Program-made: the position numbers and the translations under genes
Source: Actinomycetota bacterium
Lineage (GTDB): Bacteria > Actinomycetota > Actinomycetes > Streptosporangiales > Streptosporangiaceae
Reading direction: 5' to 3'
Assembly: GCA_003140115.1 (NCBI GenBank)
Contig: PLIQ01000120.1
Coordinates: forward strand, 6,330 to 11,490
Length of the DNA stretch: 5,161 nt
Shown here: one piece after another, positions 1 to 5,161 of the stretch
Layout: each line of letters opens with the position of its first letter
How positions within the stretch are numbered: position 1 is the first letter of the stretch
Notes under the pieces: generated by a model
Database searches by the model: none
What the model was told of the DNA's origin: nothing
What the model saw: the letters and a program-made list of their open reading frames with translations, nothing else

Positions 1-25
1 GGCGCCATGATGCACCCGCGATGCC

Positions 26-75
26 GGGCGTGTGGCACCCCGGCCCGTAGGGCGGGGCCTGTGGGTCACACGCCC
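26..75. other. Long imperfect stem-loop in the left intergenic region
   Basis: The sequence directly shows an 11-pair outer stem, 26-36 with 65-75, containing one G-T wobble. An inner GC stem follows: 38-41 with 54-57, 43 with 53, and 44-46 with 50-52, with G42 bulged and a GTA loop at 47-49. There is no T-run after it on either strand. It lies about 180 bases beyond the map stop codon, so it is not a textbook terminator for map. It could be a U-less actinobacterial terminator for a gene left of the window, or a structured RNA. The rest of 1-253 shows no convincing gene: the short open frames there lack ribosome binding sites and recognisable domains. Confidence 0.4.
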
Positions 76-116
76 CATTCGGTTGCGTTTATCGGGGTCC
101 TTGGGTCACGCGCCCC
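54..116. repeat. Two-copy tandem repeat of a hairpin-forming 23-mer, period 40
   Basis: Positions 54-76 and 94-116 match at 19 of 23 bases and start exactly 40 bases apart. Both begin GGGG, end GCCCC and share the core TGGGTCAC. Each copy can fold on itself. In the first, 54-63 pairs with 67-76 with one mismatch. In the second, 91-97 pairs perfectly with 113-119 (ATCGGGG with CCCCGAT). The first copy competes with the larger stem-loop at 26-75 for the same bases. No third copy occurs 40 bases to either side. The function is unknown. Confidence 0.45.
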
Positions 117-253
117 GATGAGGGCGGACCGCAAGGACGCGGGGGGCGACCCGGGACGACCAGGAGTGCAGGGCCGCGGGGCGGCTTAAGGGGTGGCGTC
201 GGACTGGGCCGCAGTGCACGCACCCTGGGCCGTTCGGCATAAAAAAGGGAGCC

Positions 254-1021
254 TTAGGGGAGGGTCAGGACCTCGGGGCCGTCGGGGGTGATGGCGACGG
301 TGTGCTCGGCGTGGGCGGCGCGGCTGCCGTCGCCGCTGCGGATGGTCCAGCCGTCGTCGTCGATGTAGTAGCTGTCCTTGCCGCCGGCCAGGAACCACGG
401 TTCGATGGCGATGACCAGGCCCGGGGCCAGCCGGCGGCCGCGGCCGCGCGGTCCCTCATTGGGGATGTGCGGATCCTCGTGCATGGCCCGGCCCACGCCG
501 TGACCGCCGAAGTCGGTGCAGATGCCGTAGCCGCCCGCGCGTCCGGCGGCGCCGATCACCGCGGAGATGTCCCCGATCCGGCCGCCGGGGGCGGCCGCGG
601 CGATCCCGGCCCGCAAGGCGGCCTCGGTGGTGGCGATCAGCCGCGCGTCGGCGGGCCGCGGCGGGCCGATGGTGAAGGAGATCGCGGCGTCGGCGGCCCA
701 CCCGTCCAGCACGGCCCCGCAGTCCACGCTGACCAGGTCACCGTCGGCCAGCCGGTAGCGGTCCGGGATGCCGTGCAACGCGGCGTCGTTGACCGAGGTG
801 CAGATGGCCGCCGGGTACGGGACCGGGGCGAAGGACGGCCGGTAGCCCAGGAACGGCGAGGTGGCGCCGACCTCGGCCAGCACCGCGCGGGCGGTCTCGT
901 CCAGTTCGGTCAGCCGCGTACCCGCCTGGGCCCGGGCCCGGACGGTGGCCAGGATCTGCGCGACCACCCGGCCCGACGCGCGCATGGCCTGGATCTCGCC
1001 GGGCGTCTTGATCTCCACCAT
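254..1021 (-). CDS. map: Methionine aminopeptidase, type I (MetAP-Ia-like)
   Basis: This cytoplasmic metalloprotease removes the initiator methionine from nascent proteins. It is 255 aa, the normal length for the short bacterial type I enzyme, with no N-terminal zinc-finger extension. All expected active-site residues are visible: His83 (in HGIPD), metal ligands Asp100 and Asp111, His174 (GGHGVGR), substrate-contacting His181 (MHEDP), Glu207 (AIEP) and Glu239 (AEHT). Cys74 matches the pocket cysteine of the E. coli enzyme. The ATG at 1021 is chosen because AGGAGGG lies 7 bases upstream. The frame stays open a further 22 codons to 1087, but that extension would overlap the promoter region and the divergent gene. 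One oddity is Ala109, at the position of a His (H106) in the DGFHGD segment of E. coli Map; it is not a metal ligand. It is not in the common secY-adk-map ribosomal cluster but stands alone opposite an XRE regulator, so it may be a second, accessory copy. The stop is TAA. Confidence 0.95.
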   Translation of the reverse strand: MVEIKTPGEIQAMRASGRVVAQILATVRARAQAGTRLTELDETARAVLAEVGATSPFLGYRPSFAPVPYPAAICTSVNDAALHGIPDRYRLADGDLVSVDCGAVLDGWAADAAISFTIGPPRPADARLIATTEAALRAGIAAAAPGGRIGDISAVIGAAGRAGGYGICTDFGGHGVGRAMHEDPHIPNEGPRGRGRRLAPGLVIAIEPWFLAGGKDSYYIDDDGWTIRSGDGSRAAHAEHTVAITPDGPEVLTLP

Positions 1022-1028
1022 GAGCCAT

Positions 1029-1038
1029 CCCTCCTTTT
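1029..1038 (-). promoter_or_regulatory. Strong ribosome binding site of map
   Basis: Read on the minus strand this is AAAAGGAGGG, a near-perfect anti-Shine-Dalgarno match, with 7 bases between it and the ATG at 1021. It decides the map start against the longer open frame. It also marks map as well translated, in contrast to the divergent regulator, which has no such site. Confidence 0.85.
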
Positions 1039-1071
1039 GCGGTATAACTATACCGGTATTATCATCACGGT
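1037..1071. promoter_or_regulatory. Divergent promoter and operator region between map and the XRE gene
   Basis: This is an AT-rich island in otherwise GC-rich DNA. GGTATA-AC-TATACC (1041-1054) is an inverted repeat with 6-base arms, and ATACCGGTAT (1050-1059) is a perfect 10-base palindrome overlapping it. GGTAT recurs at 1041, 1055 and 1069, spaced by exactly 14 bases. For the rightward gene, TTGCGG (1037-1042), a 17-base spacer and TATCAT (1060-1065) form a plausible sigma-70-type promoter ending 6 bases before the ATG at 1072. For map, TATAGT (minus strand, 1052-1047) is a good -10, but no clear -35 is seen. The palindromes overlap both promoters, so binding by the adjacent XRE protein could repress both genes. 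The motifs are seen; the binding is inferred. Confidence 0.6.
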
Positions 1072-1344
1072 ATGGTCCGGCCGCCACTTAGCCGTTACGA
1101 GCACGCCCGCGGGGAACGGCTCGGCACGCTGCTCCGCGAGGCCCGCGGGACGCGCAGCATGGCCGAGATCGCCGCGGCATCCGGCGTCCCGGCCGAAACC
1201 CTGCGCAAGATCGAGACCGGCCGGATCGCCACGCCCGCGTTCTTCACCGTGGCCGCGCTGGCCGCCGCGCTCGGCCTCGCGCTGGAGGACGTGGCGCGGC
1301 AGTGCGGCCAGCCTGGGGAGGAACTGGCGGCGCGTGCCGGCTAG
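1072..1344 (+). CDS. XRE/Cro-CI family helix-turn-helix regulator
   Basis: This 90 aa protein consists of little more than one DNA-binding domain. Residues about 16-75 fit the five-helix Cro/CI fold. The core helix-turn-helix is at 29-51 (SMAEIAAASGVP, then AETLRKIETGR), with the typical I-E-x-G-R end of the recognition region. Helices 4-5 (FFTVAALAAALGL) follow as usual. No effector domain is attached. It starts 49 bases from the divergent map start, and its own start codon touches the palindromic operator, so autoregulation and control of map are likely. No Shine-Dalgarno sequence precedes the ATG. A TATCAT -10 element ends 6 bases before it, which suggests a leaderless mRNA. Its TAG stop is directly followed by the ATG of the patatin gene. 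It may control its neighbours or be the regulator of a small mobile or defence-like unit; the target genes are unproven. Confidence 0.88.
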   Translation: MVRPPLSRYEHARGERLGTLLREARGTRSMAEIAAASGVPAETLRKIETGRIATPAFFTVAALAAALGLALEDVARQCGQPGEELAARAG

Positions 1345-2205
1345 ATGGAGATGAGCATCGCGGACCTTCCGCGTCCGGTGGGATACGTGCTCGGCGGGGG
1401 CGGGAGCCTGGGCGCCGTGCAGGTCGGGATGCTGCAGGCGCTCGCCGAGCGGGACATCGCGCCCGACCTCGTGGCCGGCACCTCGGTCGGCTCGCTCAAC
1501 GGCGTGGTGCTGGCCATGGACCCCAGGAGCGCGGCCAACCGGCTGTCTCACCTGTGGCCCCGGTTGTCGCGGGAGCGGGTGTTCCCCGGCGGCTTGCTGG
1601 CCCAGGCCCGCACCCTGCAGCACACCAGGACGCACCTGTTCCCCAGCACCGGGCTGGCCGGCGTCATCAGCGACTTCATCGGGGCCGACGTGACCTTCGC
1701 CGACCTGGCGCTGCCGTTCGCGGCGATCACCACCGACATCGCCACCGCCAGGCCGCGGGTGCTGCAGGAGGGCCTGTTGCTGCCCGCGCTGCTGGCCAGC
1801 GCGGCCATCCCGGGTATCTACGCGCCGGTGGAACTCGGCCCGTTGCGGCTGTACGACGGCGGCCTGGTGGCCAACGTGCCGATGCGGCAGGCCGTGGCCA
1901 TGGGCGCGCGGTCGCTGGTCGTGCTGGACTGCAACTTCCCGGGGAACATCCCCGAGGTGACGGGGTCGATCGCGGAGGTGGTGTTCTACACGGTGATGGT
2001 GACGATGCGGTCGCAGGCCATCTTGGAGGCGCCGCTGGTGGCCACGGACGTTCCGGTGGTGTACCTGCACGGGCCGGAGCCGCAGCGGATCTCCCCGCTG
2101 GACTTCCGGCAGACCGGGACGTTGATCGAGACCGCGTACGAGGCGGCGCGGGTGTTCCTGGACGAGCTGAAGATCAATGGGCCGGGGCTCTACGGGTCAC
2201 CGTGA
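1345..2205 (+). CDS. Patatin-like phospholipase (RssA/NTE-type)
   Basis: This predicted serine lipid acyl hydrolase is 286 aa. The oxyanion-hole motif GGGGSLG is at 17-23, the nucleophile elbow GTSVG is at 45-49 with Ser47, and the catalytic Asp171 is in the DGG motif at 171-173. The conserved stretch SAAIPG (152-157) precedes it, so the Ser-Asp dyad is complete. No signal peptide or transmembrane segment is evident, so it probably acts in the cytoplasm or at the inner face of the membrane. The ATG at 1345 abuts the TAG of the upstream regulator. The GGGGAGG at 1316-1322 is over 20 bases away, too far to serve it, so translation probably depends on ribosomes finishing the regulator. A second in-frame ATG at 1351 is the alternative start. 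Family assignment is firm; the substrate and physiological role cannot be read from the sequence. Confidence 0.92.
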   Translation: MEMSIADLPRPVGYVLGGGGSLGAVQVGMLQALAERDIAPDLVAGTSVGSLNGVVLAMDPRSAANRLSHLWPRLSRERVFPGGLLAQARTLQHTRTHLFPSTGLAGVISDFIGADVTFADLALPFAAITTDIATARPRVLQEGLLLPALLASAAIPGIYAPVELGPLRLYDGGLVANVPMRQAVAMGARSLVVLDCNFPGNIPEVTGSIAEVVFYTVMVTMRSQAILEAPLVATDVPVVYLHGPEPQRISPLDFRQTGTLIETAYEAARVFLDELKINGPGLYGSP

Positions 2206-2221
2206 AGGTCGGCCGGGCTGC

Positions 2222-2227
2222 TAGCAT
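2222..2227 (+). promoter_or_regulatory. Possible -10 element upstream of the methyltransferase
   Basis: TAGCAT fits the actinobacterial TANNNT pattern and sits in the 98-base gap between the patatin stop and the methyltransferase start. No convincing -35 lies 16-18 bases upstream, so this is a weak suggestion. It would give the methyltransferase and downstream hydrolase their own promoter, with a leader of about 70 bases. Confidence 0.22.
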
Positions 2228-2303
2228 CTTCGGACCTCGTCGATCTCGAACCGCGCATCGCCTGTCGGGCCGCGGGAAACGCCGCAGGATAAAGGAGTCC
2301 GCC

Positions 2304-3215
2304 ATGCGCCGGGTGATCCTTCGGCTGGTGCGCACCGAGACGGTAGCCGTGCTGGTCACCGCGTGGCTGGCGGGCGCGCTCGGGCTGGGGCTGGCCACGA
2401 GCGCGGGCGCGGTGCCGACGGTGGCCCTGATGGCGCTGGGGCTGCTGCTGGGCGGGTTGCTGCTGCTGATCAGGCACAACCTCGACCTAGCCAGCCGGAT
2501 CGGCAACCTGGCGGTGCAATCCACCCGCATCCTGGACACGGTGCGGCGGATCGAAACCGGCACCAAGATAGAGATCAAGAAAGAGATCAAGCAGACCTTC
2601 CGGCAGCTGGAAGCGCTGCAGAACCTGAACGCCGTGCTGCCCGCCAACGACGTGCTGCCCGCCACCCGGGGCTGGGCGGCGTCGCCGGACCTGCTCGCGG
2701 TGCTGGTCGACCTGGTGGTCGCCGAACGGCCGTCGCTGGTGGTGGAATGCGGCAGCGGCGCGTCCACGCTGTGGCTCGCGCTGGCCATGCGGCGGTTCGG
2801 GATCGACGGCCGGATCGTCGCCCTGGATCACGACCCGGTGTTCGGCGGCAAGACCCGCGACCTGCTGGCCAGGCATGACGTCGGCGATCTGGCCGAGGTC
2901 CGCGACGCCCCGCTGGAGAGCTTCAGCCTTGATGGCGAGACCTACTCCTGGTACGCGAGGCGTGCGTGGCAGGACCTGACCGGGATCGATCTCCTCTTCG
3001 TGGACGGGCCGCCCGCGACCACCGGTCACCTGGCCCGCTATCCGGCGCTGCCGTTGCTGAGCGGAGCGCTGAGCCCGGTGGTCACCGCCGTCCTTGACGA
3101 CCTCGTCGTGCCGGACATGCAGAAGGTGCTGCGGCTCTGGCTTGACGCATACCCGGATTTCGGCTCCGAGATCCTCCCGCTGGAGAAGCAGGCCGCGGTG
3201 CTGCGCAGGAGCTAA
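2304..3215 (+). CDS. Membrane-anchored class I SAM-dependent methyltransferase
   Basis: This 303 aa protein has three parts. Two hydrophobic helices (about 13-31 and 37-56) form a likely membrane hairpin. A charged amphipathic stretch (about 60-110, including IEIKKEIK) probably forms a coiled coil or stalk. The C-terminal catalytic domain (about 120-303) has the SAM-binding motif VVECGSGAS (146-154), an acidic strand end VALDHD (172-177) and LLFVDGPP (230-237) followed by ARYPALPLL. This pattern resembles the Methyltransf_24-type domain. The ATG at 2304 has AAAGGAG 6 bases upstream; the frame is open further left, but only as a shadow of the patatin gene. With two membrane helices the catalytic domain most likely faces the cytoplasm. 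The substrate is unknown. Related domains are found near glycan genes, and the tightly following glycoside hydrolase hints at a saccharide or envelope substrate, which is inference only. Confidence 0.85.
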   Translation: MRRVILRLVRTETVAVLVTAWLAGALGLGLATSAGAVPTVALMALGLLLGGLLLLIRHNLDLASRIGNLAVQSTRILDTVRRIETGTKIEIKKEIKQTFRQLEALQNLNAVLPANDVLPATRGWAASPDLLAVLVDLVVAERPSLVVECGSGASTLWLALAMRRFGIDGRIVALDHDPVFGGKTRDLLARHDVGDLAEVRDAPLESFSLDGETYSWYARRAWQDLTGIDLLFVDGPPATTGHLARYPALPLLSGALSPVVTAVLDDLVVPDMQKVLRLWLDAYPDFGSEILPLEKQAAVLRRS

Positions 3216-3239
3216 GCCGGCCGGACGTACCGTGGAGGC

Positions 3240-4391
3240 GTGGCCAGGCGGCGTGGTGTTCTCGTGGCTGTGGCTGTGGCCCTGATCGCGGCGGCCGGGA
3301 TCATCGCGTTCTTGCTTGGCCGGCCGAGCACCGGTGCCGTGCCGCGGCCGCACGCCAGCTCGTCAAGGTCAATGTCACCGGCCGCCGCGGCCGCGCTGGC
3401 CGCGCTGCTGCGGCAGGGAACCCTGGACACCGCGCCCGGCTACTGGGAGACGCCCAGCGCCACGCTGGAGGCGGCCGCGGCCGGCGCGGATGACGCCCGG
3501 TTCCGCGCGCTCGGCGCGCTGCTGGTGAAGGACGGCTTCGCCGGCGCCATCATCGACCTCGGCCGGGAGATGACCGGCGGCTGGTACAACTGGAGCGAGC
3601 AGAAATGCCCGCGCACCGAGCCGGGCTGCTACGCCCTGGCCTGGCGGCACGCCGTGGACGCCATGCGGTCGGTGCCCGGGCAGCACTTCCGGTTCTTGTG
3701 GACCGTCTTCCCCGGCACCGCCGCGGCGATCGAGGCGTGGCCCGGCGCCGGCTACGTGGACCTGGTGGGCACGGACGTCTACGACTGGTACGGCGGCCCG
3801 GACAACACCTACCCGCACACCGCGTCGGGGCAGCTGGACCACGACGCGAAGTGGCAGGAGATCCTTACCCAGCCCGGCGGCCTGGACTGGCTCGCCCGGC
3901 TGTCCCAGCTCACCGGCAAGCCGATCGCGATCCCGGAGTGGGGGCTGGACTTCCACAGCTTCGGCGGCCATGACGACCCGGCGTTCATCACCCGCATGCT
4001 CACCTGGCTGCACGCCCACCACGCGATCGGCGTCTACTGGGCGGTCGAGCACGTGGTCGCTGATCAGGTCCTCCCGCCCGGCCCGGTGCTGGCCGGCCTG
4101 GGCGCGTACGCGGGAAACCCGGCCGGGGTCAACGACCTGGGCCTGCTGCTCGGCGGCCGGCTGCAGTACGCCGAGGCGTTCCTGGACGACCACCAGCCCG
4201 TCTCCGATTCCTCCGCGCAGCCGGTGCTGGCCCCCTGGCAGGACGCCGGCTACCAGCTCATCCTCAGCGTCCCGCTGGTGCCGCTGACCGTGCCGAGCTA
4301 CGCCGGCCCGTCCCTGCGAGGGGTGCCGCCGTACCAGCTGGCCGGCTATCCGGATGCGCTCGCCGCGTTCCGTCAGGGGGTTTCCGGGTAG
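3240..4391 (+). CDS. Membrane-anchored or secreted GH26-like glycoside hydrolase, apparently circularly permuted
   Basis: The protein is 383 aa. A basic start (ARRRG) and one hydrophobic segment (about 7-27) form a signal anchor or uncleaved signal peptide; there is no lipobox. An Ala/Ser/Pro linker follows to about 48. The catalytic half resembles GH26 (mannanase-type clan A). LGREMTGGWYNW (107-118) carries the putative acid/base Glu110, YVDLVGTDVYDWY (172-184) fits a later strand, and KPIAIPEWG (227-235) carries the putative nucleophile Glu233. Cys123 and Cys130 could form a disulfide outside the cell. Residues 286-350 (LGAYAGNP, LQYAEAFL, YQLILSVPLVP) look like the segment that normally opens this fold, here placed last. 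GTG 3240 is the only fitting start near the membrane segment. GGAGG at 3234-3238 is just 1 base away, too close to work well. TACCGT at 3228-3233 could instead give a leaderless start. The upstream methyltransferase ends 24 bases before it. The sugar substrate is unknown. Confidence 0.8.
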   Translation: MARRRGVLVAVAVALIAAAGIIAFLLGRPSTGAVPRPHASSSRSMSPAAAAALAALLRQGTLDTAPGYWETPSATLEAAAAGADDARFRALGALLVKDGFAGAIIDLGREMTGGWYNWSEQKCPRTEPGCYALAWRHAVDAMRSVPGQHFRFLWTVFPGTAAAIEAWPGAGYVDLVGTDVYDWYGGPDNTYPHTASGQLDHDAKWQEILTQPGGLDWLARLSQLTGKPIAIPEWGLDFHSFGGHDDPAFITRMLTWLHAHHAIGVYWAVEHVVADQVLPPGPVLAGLGAYAGNPAGVNDLGLLLGGRLQYAEAFLDDHQPVSDSSAQPVLAPWQDAGYQLILSVPLVPLTVPSYAGPSLRGVPPYQLAGYPDALAAFRQGVSG

Positions 4392-4423
4392 CCGAAGCGT
4401 CCCTATCCAATCTGCTGGCCGCG

Positions 4424-4429
4424 TAAGCT
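4424..4429 (+). promoter_or_regulatory. Possible -10 element for the FKBP gene
   Basis: TAAGCT matches TANNNT, 32 bases before the FKBP start and 32 bases after the hydrolase stop. It would leave a leader of about 25 bases that includes the ribosome binding site. No recognisable -35 is seen 16-18 bases upstream, as is common in actinomycetes. It suggests FKBP is transcribed on its own. Confidence 0.32.
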
Positions 4430-4461
4430 CGGGCGGTCAGCAACTCCAGGAGAGGGCGAGT

Positions 4462-4833
4462 ATGAGCATCACCAGGCCGGAGATCGACTTTCCCGGCGGC
4501 GAACCGCCGGCCGAACTGCAGGTCACCGACATCTGGGAAGGAGACGGCGGCGTGGCGCGCCCGGGTGACCTGGTCAGGGTCCACTACGTCGGGGTCGCGT
4601 ATTCCACCGGGGAGGAATTCGACGCCAGCTGGAATACCGGTGACCCGCTGGAGTTCCGGCTCGGCGCCGGGCAGGTCATCACCGGCTGGGACCAGGGCGT
4701 GCAGGGCATGAAGGTCGGCGGGCGCCGGCAGCTGATCATCCCGCCGGACCTGGCCTACGGAGACCGGGGCGCCGGGGGCGTGATCGCGCCGGGCGAGACC
4801 CTCATCTTCGTGTGCGACCTGGTTTCGGCCTGA
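4462..4833 (+). CDS. FKBP-type peptidyl-prolyl cis-trans isomerase
   Basis: This 123 aa protein is a single FKBP12-like domain with a short N-terminal extension. Its role is to speed cis-trans isomerisation of prolyl bonds during folding. The pocket residues known from FKBP12 are present: Tyr42 (VHYVG), Phe53-Asp54 (EFDAS), Phe66 (EFRLG), Val72-Ile73 and Trp76 (QVITGWD), Tyr99 (AYGDRG) and Phe116 (LIFVCDL). It should therefore be active and able to bind FK506-type ligands. No signal peptide is seen, so it is cytoplasmic. The ATG at 4462 follows AGGAGAGGG (4448-4456) at good spacing; the frame is open to 4354, but that part overlaps the hydrolase gene. Stand-alone FKBPs of this size are common in actinomycetes. 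Nothing suggests a functional tie to the hydrolase upstream. Confidence 0.95.
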   Translation: MSITRPEIDFPGGEPPAELQVTDIWEGDGGVARPGDLVRVHYVGVAYSTGEEFDASWNTGDPLEFRLGAGQVITGWDQGVQGMKVGGRRQLIIPPDLAYGDRGAGGVIAPGETLIFVCDLVSA

Positions 4834-4867
4834 CCGGAACCGGCGCCACGTAGCGCGGACCCGGCAG

Positions 4868-5161
4868 CTACCCCAGGACGTCGCGGCGGAGCTCGGGGAA
4901 GACCTTGGACACCTTGCCCAGCAGGTAGTCGCCGTAGGTGCCGGTGAAGGCCCGCAGGTCGGCCCCGTCCCAGCGCCGGCGGCCGCCGTCGCCGGCGGCC
5001 GCCCGGTCGGGCAGCGGCGGCACCTCGGCGGCGAAGCCCGGGTCCAGGAAGAACGGGAACGAGAGGCGATCGTGCCCGCTGAGGTTGCGGACCCGGTGCG
5101 GCGTCGACCGGTACCAGCCGCCGGTCAGACGGTCGAGCATGTCGCCGATGTTGCAGACCAG
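4868..5161 (-). CDS. Isopenicillin N synthase-like 2-oxoglutarate/Fe(II) oxygenase, C-terminal part
   Basis: The gene runs off the right edge; only the last 97 codons and the TAG stop are present. The fragment begins [15 protein letters not shown], the usual strand before the distal iron ligand. It then has the distal His (STPHRV, residue 22 of the fragment) and the Arg-x-Ser motif that binds the 2-oxoglutarate carboxylate (RLSFPFF, Arg32 and Ser34). The first iron ligands (HxD) must lie outside the window. The tail [16 protein letters not shown] is typical of bacterial members of this family. An internal ATG at 5140 is not the real start, because conserved sequence continues upstream of it. 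The gene converges on FKBP with 34 bases between stop codons and no clear terminator hairpin there. Substrate is unknown: the family includes antibiotic synthases, ethylene-forming enzymes and many uncharacterised oxygenases. Confidence 0.88.
   Translation of the reverse strand: MVCNIGDMLDRLTGGWYRSTPHRVRNLSGHDRLSFPFFLDPGFAAEVPPLPDRAAAGDGGRRRWDGADLRAFTGTYGDYLLGKVSKVFPELRRDVLG

Noticed and set aside
7..189. 60-codon rightward frame at the left end
   Set aside because: It has no ribosome binding site or domain and runs through the hairpin repeats, so it is probably not a gene.
106..240. Short leftward frame of 44 residues starting ATG at 240, just after a T-run
   Set aside because: There is no ribosome binding site upstream and the composition looks random. 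The two Cys residues alone do not make a domain.
241..253. T-run on the minus strand just after map as a Rho-independent terminator
   Set aside because: Six T residues follow the map stop, but no stable GC stem lies immediately before them; only a 4-base GGTC/GACC hairpin is visible.
302..1354. Long rightward open frame of 350 codons opposite map
   Set aside because: It is antisense to a clearly functional map gene, is Gly/Arg/Ala-rich without a domain, and reflects the lack of stop codons in high-GC DNA.
1048..2070. Leftward 340-codon frame opposite the XRE and patatin genes
   Set aside because: Its His/Arg/Gly-rich composition is typical of an antisense shadow, it has no recognisable domain, and it is contradicted by the two real genes on the plus strand.
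1302..2303. Upstream part of the 637-codon frame that contains the methyltransferase
   Set aside because: It overlaps the patatin gene in another frame and has a low-complexity composition. The real methyltransferase start at 2304 has a good ribosome binding site.
2487..3353. Leftward 288-codon frame opposite the methyltransferase
   Set aside because: Shadow frame with no motif. The plus strand shows intact SAM-binding motifs over the same bases.
3375..4193. Leftward 272-codon frame opposite the hydrolase
   Set aside because: Shadow frame, Arg/Gly/Val-rich with no domain. The plus strand carries the GH26-like catalytic motifs.
4834..4867. Bidirectional terminator between FKBP and the oxygenase
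   Set aside because: Only short self-complementary bits (CCGG, GCGC) occur in the 34-base gap. They do not form a convincing hairpin with a tail.
1..5161. CRISPR array, tRNA, rRNA, insertion sequence or attachment site
   Set aside because: No regular repeat-spacer pattern, tRNA-like arm set, transposase or terminal inverted repeats were seen anywhere in the window.

Overview
The window comes from a very high-GC bacterial genome. Its strong codon bias toward G/C third positions, Ala/Arg/Gly-rich proteins and GTG starts suggest an actinomycete (Streptomycetales, Streptosporangiales or a relative). This placement rests on composition and protein style only.

Layout. Positions 1-253 carry no gene I can support, but hold two GC-rich stem-loops that share a 23-base tandem repeat. 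A complete type I methionine aminopeptidase (map) is read leftward from 1021 to 254. It faces a small XRE/Cro-type DNA-binding protein (1072-1344, rightward) across a 50-base AT-rich gap. That gap holds two palindromes and three GGTAT direct repeats at exact 14-base steps, overlapping promoter-like elements on both strands. The regulator's TAG stop is followed at once, in the same frame, by the ATG of a patatin-like phospholipase (1345-2205). After 98 bases comes a membrane-anchored SAM-dependent methyltransferase (2304-3215), and 24 bases later a membrane-anchored or secreted GH26-like glycoside hydrolase (3240-4391). A compact cytoplasmic FKBP-type prolyl isomerase follows (4462-4833). At the right edge the 3' part of an isopenicillin-N-synthase-like 2-oxoglutarate/Fe(II) oxygenase converges from the opposite strand (4868 to beyond 5161).

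How the genes may work together. The regulator and patatin look like one transcription unit with coupled translation. The regulator sits where it could repress both itself and map. The methyltransferase and hydrolase are tightly spaced and both have an N-terminal membrane segment, so an envelope- or glycan-related role is possible but unproven. FKBP and the oxygenase look like independent neighbours.

The most unusual observation is in the hydrolase. The sequence that normally opens this GH26-like fold (a G-x-Y-x-G strand and a later L-x-x-S-V-P-L-x-P strand) lies at the C-terminus, after the half that holds both catalytic glutamates. Total length fits a single domain, so this reads as a natural circular permutation of the barrel.
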